Assembly: GCF_010731895.1 (NCBI RefSeq)
Contig: NZ_AP022596.1
Span: 496,001 to 560,000 of the forward strand
Direction: 5' to 3'
From: Mycolicibacterium helvum
GTDB taxonomy: Bacteria; Actinomycetota; Actinomycetes; Mycobacteriales; Mycobacteriaceae
DNA: 64,000 bases
Under the pieces are notes generated by a model. It was not told the DNA's origin, made no database searches, and saw only the letters and a list, made by a program, of their open reading frames with translations. Made by a program: the position numbers and the translations under genes. Positions within the stretch are counted from its first letter, which is position 1, and each line of letters begins with the position of its first letter. Below are positions 54,617 to 62,307 of this stretch, piece by piece.

Positions 54617-54631
54617 GATAATGGGATTCTC
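54617..54631. promoter_or_regulatory. Candidate operator, GAGAAY-N3-RTTCTC type
   Basis: GATAATGGGATTCTC fits the 6-3-6 motif with one mismatch in the left arm. It lies 22 bp upstream of the mhpC-like start, a repression-type position. It is near but separate from the longer IclR-type inverted repeat at 54658. Confidence 0.5.
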
Positions 54632-54657
54632 GTTTTTGTAAGCAGTATGTGTAATTA

Positions 54658-54683
54658 TTGAACTATGGTGTGCGATAGTTTAA
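54658..54683. promoter_or_regulatory. Candidate IclR operator in divergent promoter
   Basis: TTGAACTAT (54658-54666) and ATAGTTTAA (54675-54683) form an inverted repeat with 9-bp arms (one mismatch) and an 8-bp spacer. It lies 63 bp from the mhp operon start and 83 bp from the IclR start. IclR proteins commonly bind palindromes of this size between divergent genes. Confidence 0.6.
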
Positions 54684-54765
54684 GAGCATCACTCTCGCGG
54701 TGCTGTCTGTCAAGGCACTTCGGGGTGGTTCGCACCCGATTTCGCACCTCAGGCACGGGGACGGC

Positions 54766-55467
54766 ATGACGCAGGCACACACCAAGAGCCCGGTCAGCGC
54801 TGCGCCGGGGTCACAGACCCTGGCCCGCGGTTTGCACGCATTGCAGCTGGTCGCGGAGGCGAAAGGTGGGCTGACCATCCAGCAGGTCGCCGACCACATC
54901 GGGGTGCACCGAACCATCGCCTACCGGCTGCTGAGCACCCTGGCCTCCTATCGGCTCGTGGCCAAGGCCGAGGATGGGCGGTTCCGGGCCGCGGCCGGCC
55001 TTGCGGCACTGGGGGCGTCATTCGACAACAACGTCCGCGAACTGTCGCTGCCGACCCTGCGCGGACTCGCCGACGAACTCGGAACAACGGTGTCGCTGCT
55101 GGTCGCCGAGGGCGATCAACAGGTCGCGATCGCGGTCATCGTGCCCACCCGGGTTTCCTATCAACTGTCCTTTCATGAGGGCAGCCGCTGCCCACTCGAC
55201 CGGGGTGCGGCCGGGGTCGCGCTGCTGGCCAGCATGCCGCCGCGGCCTCACGAACGTCCGCTGGTGACCCGCGCACGTGAGCAGGGTTGGATCATCACCC
55301 ACGGCGAGGTCGAGCCCAACACCTACGGCCTGGCGGTTCCGGTTCACCGGCCCCCCACCTCGCCGCACACCTGCATCAACCTGATCTCGCACCGTGAGGA
55401 CCTGGTACTGCACGGGAGGGAAGCGGCCATCACCGCAGCCCAACGACTTTCGGCCATCCTGAGTTAA
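54766..55467 (+). CDS. IclR-family transcriptional regulator
   Basis: A 233-residue IclR regulator. The winged HTH (about 15-75) reads SQTLARGLHALQLVAEAKGGLTIQQVADHIGVHRTIAYRLLSTL, and the effector domain (about 85-230) contains SYQLSFHEGSRCPLDRGAAGVALLA. ATG 54766 has GGGGA 7 bp upstream and matches the family start. Divergent placement from the mhpCAB-like operon, with a palindrome in between, mirrors MhpR/mhp-type control, in which IclR proteins activate aromatic acid catabolism. The inducer is unknown. Confidence 0.9.
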   Translation: MTQAHTKSPVSAAPGSQTLARGLHALQLVAEAKGGLTIQQVADHIGVHRTIAYRLLSTLASYRLVAKAEDGRFRAAAGLAALGASFDNNVRELSLPTLRGLADELGTTVSLLVAEGDQQVAIAVIVPTRVSYQLSFHEGSRCPLDRGAAGVALLASMPPRPHERPLVTRAREQGWIITHGEVEPNTYGLAVPVHRPPTSPHTCINLISHREDLVLHGREAAITAAQRLSAILS

Positions 55468-55615
55468 GCACCCCGCTGAACTGGGCAAACACCGGCTTGG
55501 ACGCTTGACACTGCGCGATCGGTCTCATTAGCGTGACAACAACGAACACCTGCGCTCTACCTACGCGCACACCAATTTCTTTGTGCAGCAATGGCAGTGA
55601 AGTGAGGAGCCGGCG

Positions 55616-57232
55616 ATGGCGGACACCTGGGACGAGGGAGTCGATGTCGTCGTGCTGGGAACCGGCGCGGCCGGCCTGACGGCCGCGCTGGCCGCCAGTG
55701 CCGAAGGCGCATCGGTGGCGGTGTTCGAGAAGGCGCCGACGGTCGGCGGCACCACCGCGGTGTCGGGCGGCATCGTCTGGATTCCCGCGCACAACCGGGC
55801 TGCCGGCGGCGAGCTGAGTGTCGCCGATGCGCTGAAATACCTTGAGGCCCAATCGCTCGGCGTCATGGACCATGATCTGGTCGAGACCTTCGTGCGCACA
55901 GGACCGGCGATGCTGGACTACGTCGAGACCCACAGTGCGCTCCGGTTCGAGGTCGCCGAAGGTTTCCCCGACTACAAGCCCGAGCTGCCGGGCGGGCAGC
56001 CTGGTGGCGGACGGTCGTTGAACGCCAAGCCGTTCGACAGAGCGACGGTGGGCGAATGGGCCTCGCGGATCACGTCGTTCCCGATCGACTTCAGCAACGT
56101 CGGTATCGACGCCGAGACACGGGCCCGCATCCACGCCGCCGTCGACGATATGGATGGTGACTACTGCGTCGCGGGTGCCGCACTGATCGCCGGCCTACTC
56201 AAAGGCCTGCTGGATCTCGGGGTCACGCCGGTGACCAAGGCTCGCGCCGTCGAGCTGATCGGTTCCGCATCCGGCATCACCGGAGTACGGATTATGCTGG
56301 ACGACAATAGTATTCGAGTACGGGCCGACAAGGCGGTGATCCTGGGAACCGGCGGATTCGAGTGGGATCAGCGCCTGGTCGAGGCCTACCTGCGCGGGCC
56401 ATTGCGCGGGCCGGTGTCACCGCCGAACAATACCGGCGACGGCCTGCGGATGGCCATGGCGCACGGCGCCGACCTGGCGAACATGGGTGAAGCCTGGTGG
56501 GTGCCGGTCATCCAGATCCCCGGTGACACACTCGGCGGCAAACCGCGCAGTCGCAGTGTGCGATTGGAGCGCACCAGGCCGCGCAGCATCATCGTCAACC
56601 GGGCCGGGAAGCGCTTCCTCAACGAAGCCGGCGAATACAACTCGATGTCGGGACCGTTCCACCAGCTCGACCCACGCGCCGGTTACATCAACGACCCGGC
56701 GTGGATCGTGTTCGACGCCCAGCACCTGAAGCAGTACGGCTTCCTGGGTATCGAGCCGGGCGGCGTCGCCCCCGACTGGTTCAACGAATCGACGACCCTG
56801 GCCGAACTGGAAGCCAAGACCGGGATCGACGCCGACGGGCTGACCACCACCCTGGCGGCCTGGAACGGCGCCGTCGCGCAGGAAGTCGATCCCGAATTCG
56901 GCCGCGGTGCAAGCGCATACGACGGGTACTGGGGCGACAACTCGGCAGCCACGCCAGCGCTGCAGACCCTCGGCCCGCTGGACACCGCGCCGTACTACGC
57001 CGTGCCGGTGGGGATCGGCGCGATGGGTACCAAAGGCGGACCCCGCACCGACGGTGATGGCCGGGTGCTGCACGTCAGCGGTGAGCCGATACCTGGACTC
57101 TTTGCCGCGGGTAACGCCATGGCCGGCGTGACCGGACGGGCATACGGCGGAGCCGGCGGAACACTCGGGCCGGCAATGGTATTCGGCTACCGGGCCGGCC
57201 TTGCCGCGGCAGGCAAGCCTGCTCCTCGTTGA
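55616..57232 (+). CDS. FAD-dependent oxidoreductase (KstD/fumarate-reductase-like)
   Basis: A 538-residue FAD_binding_2 protein. VVVLGTGAAGLTAALAASAEG binds FAD; VGGTTAVSGGIVWIPAHNRA, FLNEAGEYNSM and GLFAAGNAMAGVTGRAYGGAGGTLGPAMVFGYRAG are KstD-like. The sequence is clearly paralogous to the protein at 49422 but shorter. It probably dehydrogenates a cyclic ketone. ATG 55616 is preceded by GAGGAG. It is transcribed in the same direction as IclR with a 148-bp gap and may have its own promoter. Confidence 0.86.
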   Translation: MADTWDEGVDVVVLGTGAAGLTAALAASAEGASVAVFEKAPTVGGTTAVSGGIVWIPAHNRAAGGELSVADALKYLEAQSLGVMDHDLVETFVRTGPAMLDYVETHSALRFEVAEGFPDYKPELPGGQPGGGRSLNAKPFDRATVGEWASRITSFPIDFSNVGIDAETRARIHAAVDDMDGDYCVAGAALIAGLLKGLLDLGVTPVTKARAVELIGSASGITGVRIMLDDNSIRVRADKAVILGTGGFEWDQRLVEAYLRGPLRGPVSPPNNTGDGLRMAMAHGADLANMGEAWWVPVIQIPGDTLGGKPRSRSVRLERTRPRSIIVNRAGKRFLNEAGEYNSMSGPFHQLDPRAGYINDPAWIVFDAQHLKQYGFLGIEPGGVAPDWFNESTTLAELEAKTGIDADGLTTTLAAWNGAVAQEVDPEFGRGASAYDGYWGDNSAATPALQTLGPLDTAPYYAVPVGIGAMGTKGGPRTDGDGRVLHVSGEPIPGLFAAGNAMAGVTGRAYGGAGGTLGPAMVFGYRAGLAAAGKPAPR

Positions 57233-57243
57233 CTGAGAACTGT

Positions 57244-57259
57244 GGCCGACAGTTCGGCC
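57244..57259. terminator. Possible bidirectional hairpin terminator
   Basis: GGCCGA (57244-57249) pairs with TCGGCC (57254-57259) across a CAGT loop, within the 50-bp gap between two convergent genes. There is no clear T-run, as is usual for mycobacterial L-shaped terminators. Confidence 0.4.
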
Positions 57260-57282
57260 GAAATCTCGGCCTCAGCGCTCAA

Positions 57283-58809
57283 TCAACGCAAATTATTGCG
57301 CACCAGGTATTTCTGGACCTTGCCGCTGGCGGTGCGCGGATAGTCGGCCACCTCGTGCAGCTCCTCGGGCCATTTCTGTCGTGCCGCGCCGCAGCTCTCG
57401 AAGTGGGCGCGAACCTCCTGCAACGTCGGCATGCGGTGGCCCTCCTTGATCCGCAACACTGCCGCGGTGTGCTCGCCGAGGCGGACGTCCGGCGCGGACA
57501 CCACCACGGCTTCGGCCACCGCGGGCATGGTGAGCAACAGTTCCTCCACCTCGAGTGCGCTGATGTTCTCCCCACCGCGGATGATGACATCGGCCTTGCG
57601 GTCGGTGATGGTCAAATAGCCGTCCTCGTCGAGGACGCCGATGTCACCGGTGTGGTACCAGCCGTCGTCATCGAAGGCCTTCGCGGTCAGCGCGTCGTCG
57701 GTGTAGCCCAGGCACAGATCCGGTCCGCGGGAAAGGATCTCGCCATCCTCGGTCAGCTTCATCTCGACACCGGGTCGGGCGTCACCGTCGGTGAGTAAGC
57801 GCTTGTCCTCGGGGGCATCCGGCCGTGACCCGGTGATCGACGGGTGTTCGGTGCTGCCGTAAGACCGGAAAACGTGCACGCCCCGATCGGCCAACCGGCG
57901 AGTCACCGCGGCCGGTACCGTCGAGCCACCGAGCCCGACGTGTCTGATCCGATTCATGTGCGACTCGGTGAACTTCGGATGGTCAAGCAGGCTGGTGACA
58001 AAGTACGGTGGGCCGCCACCAATCGACATGCCCTCCGATTCCATCAATTCCAGCACCCGGCCCGGATCCCAGACGTCGGTCAGGTCGATGGGGGCGCCCT
58101 CGAGCACGGGGATCAGGAATGCCCCGACCATGCCGATGAAGTGGCCGACCGGGGTGGCGGTGATCTGCCTGCCGCGGTCAGGCGCGTAGTTCTCCAGCAG
58201 CTGGCGGGTCTCGAAACCCAGCGTCTGGTGGCTGTGGATCACGCCCTTAGGGTCGCGGGTCGTCCCAGAGGTGAAGGCGATGAGCGCCGGGCTGGCCGGA
58301 TCGGTGTGCAGCTCGCCTGCCATCGGCTCGGCGGCCAGCAGGTCGTTGAAGTCTTTTCCAACCAGTCCCACGATCGGGACGTCAGCGCACAGGTCCGGGT
58401 GGAACGTCATATGACCGAAGTGCTCGGTGGTGATGAAGACCTTTGGGCGTGCCGTGCCGATGATATGGGTCAGTTCCTTGCGGCCGTAAAAGTGCACGAC
58501 CGGGACGACGACGGCACCCAGGAAGGCCGACGCCCAGAACGTCACCGCGGCCTCGACCCAGTTCGGCAGTTGGAAGGCGATGACGTCGCCCGGCCCGACA
58601 CCGCGAGCACGCAGGCCGGCGGCCAGCCGGCGCGCGGCGTCCTCGACGTCGCGGAACGTGCCGCTGAACGGGTGCACCGCCGAGTGCACCCAGAACCCCG
58701 TATCGGGGTTGGCCGTCAGCCCTCTGGCTAGCAGCTCACCGAGGGTGTCCGGCGTCCACCAGCCCTCATCGATGTAGCGTTTGCTGAGCTCAACCGGGAT
58801 ATTTCTCAA
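57283..58809 (-). CDS. Acyl-CoA synthetase (cyclohexanecarboxylate-CoA ligase-like)
   Basis: A 508-residue class I adenylate-forming enzyme. P-loop LIAFTSGTTRDPKGVIHSHQ, RSYGSTEHPSITGS (A5), DDDGWYHTGDIGVLDEDGYLTITDRKADVIIRGGENISALEVEE and the C-terminal Lys in PRTASGKVQKYLV. The ALEVEE hinge and KWPEEL segment are typical of the cyclohexanecarboxylate/short-chain acid ligase group. The TTG start at 58809 follows directly after an in-frame stop codon and has GGAGG 9 bp upstream, so it is the only available start. It is divergent from the enoyl-CoA hydratase gene and convergent with the flavoprotein gene. Confidence 0.88.
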   Translation of the reverse strand: MRNIPVELSKRYIDEGWWTPDTLGELLARGLTANPDTGFWVHSAVHPFSGTFRDVEDAARRLAAGLRARGVGPGDVIAFQLPNWVEAAVTFWASAFLGAVVVPVVHFYGRKELTHIIGTARPKVFITTEHFGHMTFHPDLCADVPIVGLVGKDFNDLLAAEPMAGELHTDPASPALIAFTSGTTRDPKGVIHSHQTLGFETRQLLENYAPDRGRQITATPVGHFIGMVGAFLIPVLEGAPIDLTDVWDPGRVLELMESEGMSIGGGPPYFVTSLLDHPKFTESHMNRIRHVGLGGSTVPAAVTRRLADRGVHVFRSYGSTEHPSITGSRPDAPEDKRLLTDGDARPGVEMKLTEDGEILSRGPDLCLGYTDDALTAKAFDDDGWYHTGDIGVLDEDGYLTITDRKADVIIRGGENISALEVEELLLTMPAVAEAVVVSAPDVRLGEHTAAVLRIKEGHRMPTLQEVRAHFESCGAARQKWPEELHEVADYPRTASGKVQKYLVRNNLR

Positions 58810-58836
58810 CTACCAGCACCTCCGCCTGGCGATGCT

Positions 58837-58855
58837 ATTCTCCTGCATCGAGAAT
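58837..58855. promoter_or_regulatory. Inverted repeat ATTCTC-N7-GAGAAT in divergent promoter
   Basis: Perfect 6-bp arms use the same half-site as the GAGAAY-N3-RTTCTC motif but in everted order. It lies 27 bp from the FadD start and 25 bp from the hydratase start, so one protein could control both divergent genes. Confidence 0.45.
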
Positions 58856-58880
58856 GCCAATACCGAAATTGGAGAACTAT

Positions 58881-59597
58881 ATGGTCGACCTGGAGTGCAG
58901 CGACGGTCTCGTGGTCCTCACGATCGACCGGCCGCATGCCCGCAACGCGATCGCGCTCTCGACCATGGGCGAACTCGAAGAGGCGCTCGACGCCGCAGCC
59001 GGTGCGGAGGCCCTCGTGATTCGCGGCAGCGGTGATCGGGCGTTCGTGTCCGGCGGCGACCTCAAAGAGCTCGCCGCACTGCGCACCACCGAGGAGGCTG
59101 CCGCAATGGCGTCGCGGATGCGCGCGATCTGTGACCGCATCGCGAGCTTCCCCGCCCCTGTCATCGCCGCACTGAACGGGCACGCGCTCGGCGGCGGGGC
59201 CGAAGTCGCCGTTGCCGCCGATATCCGGGTTGCCGCCGACGACGTGAAGATCGGCTTCAACCAGGTGTCCCTGGCGATCATGCCGGCCTGGGGCGGCGCC
59301 GAGCGGCTCGCCGCGTTGGTCGGTAAGAGCAAGGCACTGCTACTCGCGGGGTCGGGCACGGTGCTCACCGCAGGCGAGGCCGAACGGTGGGGGTTGATCG
59401 ACCGGGTGGTCCCCCGCGACTCATTCGACGACGAATGGCGCACGCTGGCACGGTCGTTGGCCAACCGGCCGGCCGGTCGGATCAAGCGGGTGATCGCCGG
59501 CGTGACGCCCGCCGAAGCCATCGACGCGTTCGCCGAACTTTGGGTGTCCGACGAACACTGGGCCGCCGCCGACCGGGTGATGAACCGTGCCAAATGA
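58881..59597 (+). CDS. Enoyl-CoA hydratase/isomerase
   Basis: A 238-residue crotonase. VLTIDRPHARNAI, FVSGGDLKEL (first oxyanion) and ALNGHALGGGAEVAVAADIRVA (second oxyanion) are normal, unlike those of the crotonase at 29375. The FNQVSLAIMPAWGGAERL region carries no Glu at the hydratase positions, so isomerase, hydrolase or decarboxylase activity is possible. ATG 58881 has GGAG 6 bp upstream; an earlier in-frame ATG at 58854 overlaps the inverted repeat. It is divergent from the FadD gene and probably forms a beta-oxidation-like step with it. Confidence 0.87.
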   Translation: MVDLECSDGLVVLTIDRPHARNAIALSTMGELEEALDAAAGAEALVIRGSGDRAFVSGGDLKELAALRTTEEAAAMASRMRAICDRIASFPAPVIAALNGHALGGGAEVAVAADIRVAADDVKIGFNQVSLAIMPAWGGAERLAALVGKSKALLLAGSGTVLTAGEAERWGLIDRVVPRDSFDDEWRTLARSLANRPAGRIKRVIAGVTPAEAIDAFAELWVSDEHWAAADRVMNRAK

Positions 59598-59650
59598 CGG
59601 CGCCGCTCACCGGTCCCTGGCGCCGCGTTCGGTGAACGCCGAAAAGTCGA

Positions 59651-59724
59651 GTAGTCGACTACCTGCTTCGCAGCTGGTCGCTCCCTATACGGTGTATCGC
59701 CGGGGGAAGCCGTTCTGGCGATAC
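59651..59724. promoter_or_regulatory. Two palindromes in the gap before the 59805 gene
   Basis: The 207-bp gap 59598-59804 contains a perfect 12-bp palindrome GTAGTCGACTAC (59651-59662). It also contains a perfect 8-bp-arm inverted repeat, GTATCGCC (59694-59701) and GGCGATAC (59717-59724), with a 15-base loop. Either could be an operator; the second could also form an RNA hairpin. No gene is seen in the gap. Confidence 0.4.
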
Positions 59725-59804
59725 GACGAGGAGCCCTTATAGCGACGGAAAGCTCGACGCAATTACGGCTGCTAGCCAGCATCGATCCCCGGCTGTGGGA
59801 CACC

Positions 59805-60251
59805 ATGTTTCCGCCTCAAACACGCTTTGTGAGCACGCCGCCGACACCTCTACTCGCCTCGAACAGCGATTTTCAGTTGCAGATTCAGCTCGCTGTCTGC
59901 GATCTCACCCGTCGCATTGCGGATGCCGCGGCGGCCGCTAGCGCACAAGGTGGTGACGGCGCGGCCGTCATCACGCGCACGGTCGACGCCTGGGTGCGCG
60001 TCGATGATCGGGACGGCGATGGGCGGGTACCGATCACGTCGTTCTTCCCGCCACTGTGGTCGGTCGCCCTCCCCCGACTGACGCGACCGAACGACCTTGT
60101 CGACCTGGTCCCGGCCTTCGCCGCAGCGGCCTGGTCTTTCATCGTGATCGCCAGAACGATCCGCGACCGATCACTGAACCAAGCGATTCACGAGGCCATC
60201 GACACGATCCTGAGCAGAGCCGAGACAATCGCCGCCAGCACCTGCCACTGA
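59805..60251 (+). CDS. Hypothetical protein (148 aa)
   Basis: A 148-residue protein that I do not recognise. It has a predominantly helical, Ala-rich composition with DLTRRIADAAAAASAQGGDGAAVITRTVDAWVRVDD, then SFFPPLWSVALPRLTRPNDLVDLVPAFAAAAWSFIVIARTIRDRS. The segment around 100-118 is hydrophobic but flanked like a soluble helix. No signal peptide is evident. The reading frame stays open about 22 codons upstream of the chosen ATG without a clear start, so the true N-terminus is uncertain. It ends 25 bp before the stop of the convergent DUF1214 gene. Confidence 0.5.
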   Translation: MFPPQTRFVSTPPTPLLASNSDFQLQIQLAVCDLTRRIADAAAAASAQGGDGAAVITRTVDAWVRVDDRDGDGRVPITSFFPPLWSVALPRLTRPNDLVDLVPAFAAAAWSFIVIARTIRDRSLNQAIHEAIDTILSRAETIAASTCH

Positions 60252-60276
60252 GCAAATCAGCGGATGAACCGGCTGA

Positions 60277-61485
60277 TCACAGCGGGAACCTGCTCCGCAC
60301 TCCGTTGAATCGCTCCCATAGCGCAGCGGTGCGTTCAGAACTGGTGACCCGCTTGGTATCCGGCGGAAGCGCCTCGTCGAGCTGTGCAAGCCCGACAAGC
60401 CGGGTGCTCAATTCTGCGGGCTGCCCCCCGAGCATGTGCCGGTAAGTGAGGTTGCCGCGTTCGAAGCCCTGGGTGTCCAGCCAATTGTGGACGCCGGGGT
60501 CGTCGCGGGCCAGCACCAACCGCACCTTGCCATCGCTGTCGGTCGCCGCGCGGCTCGGCGTGTAACTCACCGGACGGTAGAGGAAATCCATACTGGTGAA
60601 GAACGCGCCCATGTTGGTGACCATCCACAGGCCTTCGTGGGCGTCGAACTCGACGATGAGCGCCTCGTCAGGCGCCAGTTCCCAGTACATGTTCACTGCG
60701 GTCCGACCGCGTTTGCCGTCTGCCTGGCTGGCATCCATCACGGGAAATTGATTCGGACGCTGGCAGTCGACACCGCCGTAGCTGAATGGGAATTCGGGCC
60801 AGCTGGTCATCAGGCCGGTGACGAAATCACCCGCCCAGGCAAAAGCGCCGACCATCTCCGCGGCCGTCGGCAGCGGCTTGGGTTCGGTCATGTCGACCCG
60901 CTCGATGCGCAGTTGCCCGGGCCGCTCGTCCCACCCGTCGAAGCCCTGGCGGATGAACAGCTTGCGCGACTCGGCGGTGGTCGGCAGCCAGTTCGGGTCG
61001 CGCTCGGCTCCGCCGATGTACAGCTCGAAGGTGCCATCCGGCTGGACGTGGAGTTGATCGCCGAACACATTGGCCTGCGGCACATCGCCGAACGGCTCGT
61101 GTAGGACGTGCGGACCGGCCGCACGGGCACCCTGCACGGTGATATTGAAAAACTTTGCGGTCCCCCGTGTTCCACTGATCCGGTACGTCGACTCACCGTC
61201 GATCCAGGCCTGCTGATAGGTGAAATCAGCACAGTCGCCACCGAGTTTGCGGGTGGGGTTGCAGAACGCGTGGATGCTCGGATAGCGCGGATCGCGGGTC
61301 TCCAGCGCGAGATCGAAGGCCTGGCCCAAATTCTGGGTGAGAAAGCGGAACGCATCGGAGCGCTGGATGTCAGAGGTCGCGTTGAGATCCTTGAACGCCT
61401 GCTTACCCGCGGCCTTCAACCGGTCGCAGAACTCACCCCATGCGCGGTCGAGCGCCGCGTCGTCCGCACCATCGCCGAACGCCAC
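60277..61485 (-). CDS. DUF1214 domain-containing protein
   Basis: A 402-residue protein. The C-terminal ~150 residues carry the DUF1214 region (VNMYWELAPDEALIVEFD, WMVTNMGAFFTSMDFLYRPVS, GKVRLVLARDDPGVHNWLDTQGFERGNLTYRH). The N-terminal half includes TYQQAWIDGESTYRISGTRGTAKFFNITVQG, a DUF1254/1214-like beta-rich module. Biochemical function is unknown; homologues recur in catabolic loci of sterols and related compounds. The GTG start at 61485 has GGAGGAG 6 bp upstream. It follows the TIM-barrel gene by 10 bp. Confidence 0.8.
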   Translation of the reverse strand: MAFGDGADDAALDRAWGEFCDRLKAAGKQAFKDLNATSDIQRSDAFRFLTQNLGQAFDLALETRDPRYPSIHAFCNPTRKLGGDCADFTYQQAWIDGESTYRISGTRGTAKFFNITVQGARAAGPHVLHEPFGDVPQANVFGDQLHVQPDGTFELYIGGAERDPNWLPTTAESRKLFIRQGFDGWDERPGQLRIERVDMTEPKPLPTAAEMVGAFAWAGDFVTGLMTSWPEFPFSYGGVDCQRPNQFPVMDASQADGKRGRTAVNMYWELAPDEALIVEFDAHEGLWMVTNMGAFFTSMDFLYRPVSYTPSRAATDSDGKVRLVLARDDPGVHNWLDTQGFERGNLTYRHMLGGQPAELSTRLVGLAQLDEALPPDTKRVTSSERTAALWERFNGVRSRFPL

Positions 61486-61495
61486 TGGACTCCTC

Positions 61496-62305
61496 CTATT
61501 CTGCGCCGCCGAGCCGATCGAGCATCGCACCGACCACTTCGCCGCCTCGCCGGGCGGCCGCCAATCTTCCCTCCGCGTCAATGCGCGGCCCGAGCAACTC
61601 CAGGTCGAAACCGAACCGATAACCGTCGGCCAAGGACTGGGCCACAACGGCTTCGATGGGAATCACACCGTCGCCGGGCACCGCGCGAGCAGGCAGTGCG
61701 CGATCGCCCAGCACATAGTCGCTCAACTGGATGAGGCGTGTCCGTGGAAGTGCCGATCTCAGCAAGCCCGCAAGGTCGGCCTCGGCCCAGCAGTGAAAGA
61801 GGTCGATACAGATATCGAGGCCGGCCAGCTCGGCGAGGGTGATGGTGTCGCGCAGGCTGTGCGCCAGATGGATGTCGGCATACAGGCTGGACGCATTCTC
61901 GACGGCCAGGCTGACGCCGGCCTGAGATGCCTCGCGCACACAGGGCTCGATCGCCTGAGTGAGATTCTCGGCCGCCTGCTCCCAGCTCAAGTCCCCGCGT
62001 CCACCGGTGAGCATATAGACACAGGTGGCTCCGCTGGCGGCGGCGGTCTCGATCAACCGGGACAGCGCGGCGCGGGCCTCGTCGACGTCCCGCGCCTCGG
62101 CCGGCACCCGCCCTGACCCGAACAGGTGGTAGATCGCGTGAATCAGATAGTCACCGCACTCCAGAATGCGCCGAAACTCGGCGTCGAGGAGTTGTGTATC
62201 GATGACACTGACGCGCCGCACACCGAGGTCGAGCCAATTGCGCTGTAATTCAGCGGGACTCGACCCGAGGAAGGTGACATCGTGGACCGACACCCGCTCA
62301 TGCAT
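61496..62305 (-). CDS. Sugar phosphate isomerase/epimerase-like TIM barrel protein
   Basis: A 269-residue protein of the AP-endonuclease-2/xylose-isomerase-like superfamily. Metal-site candidates include the Glu in VSLAVENASSLYADIH, the Asp and His in DICIDLFHCWAEADL, and the closing Glu in GFDLELLGPRID. Members isomerise or epimerise sugars or act as dehydratases on inositols; a few hydrolyse other substrates. The substrate cannot be predicted here. ATG 62305 is 2 bp after the sulfotransferase stop, so the two are co-translated, and the DUF1214 gene follows 10 bp downstream. Confidence 0.78.
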   Translation of the reverse strand: MHERVSVHDVTFLGSSPAELQRNWLDLGVRRVSVIDTQLLDAEFRRILECGDYLIHAIYHLFGSGRVPAEARDVDEARAALSRLIETAAASGATCVYMLTGGRGDLSWEQAAENLTQAIEPCVREASQAGVSLAVENASSLYADIHLAHSLRDTITLAELAGLDICIDLFHCWAEADLAGLLRSALPRTRLIQLSDYVLGDRALPARAVPGDGVIPIEAVVAQSLADGYRFGFDLELLGPRIDAEGRLAAARRGGEVVGAMLDRLGGAE

Positions 62306-62307
62306 CG

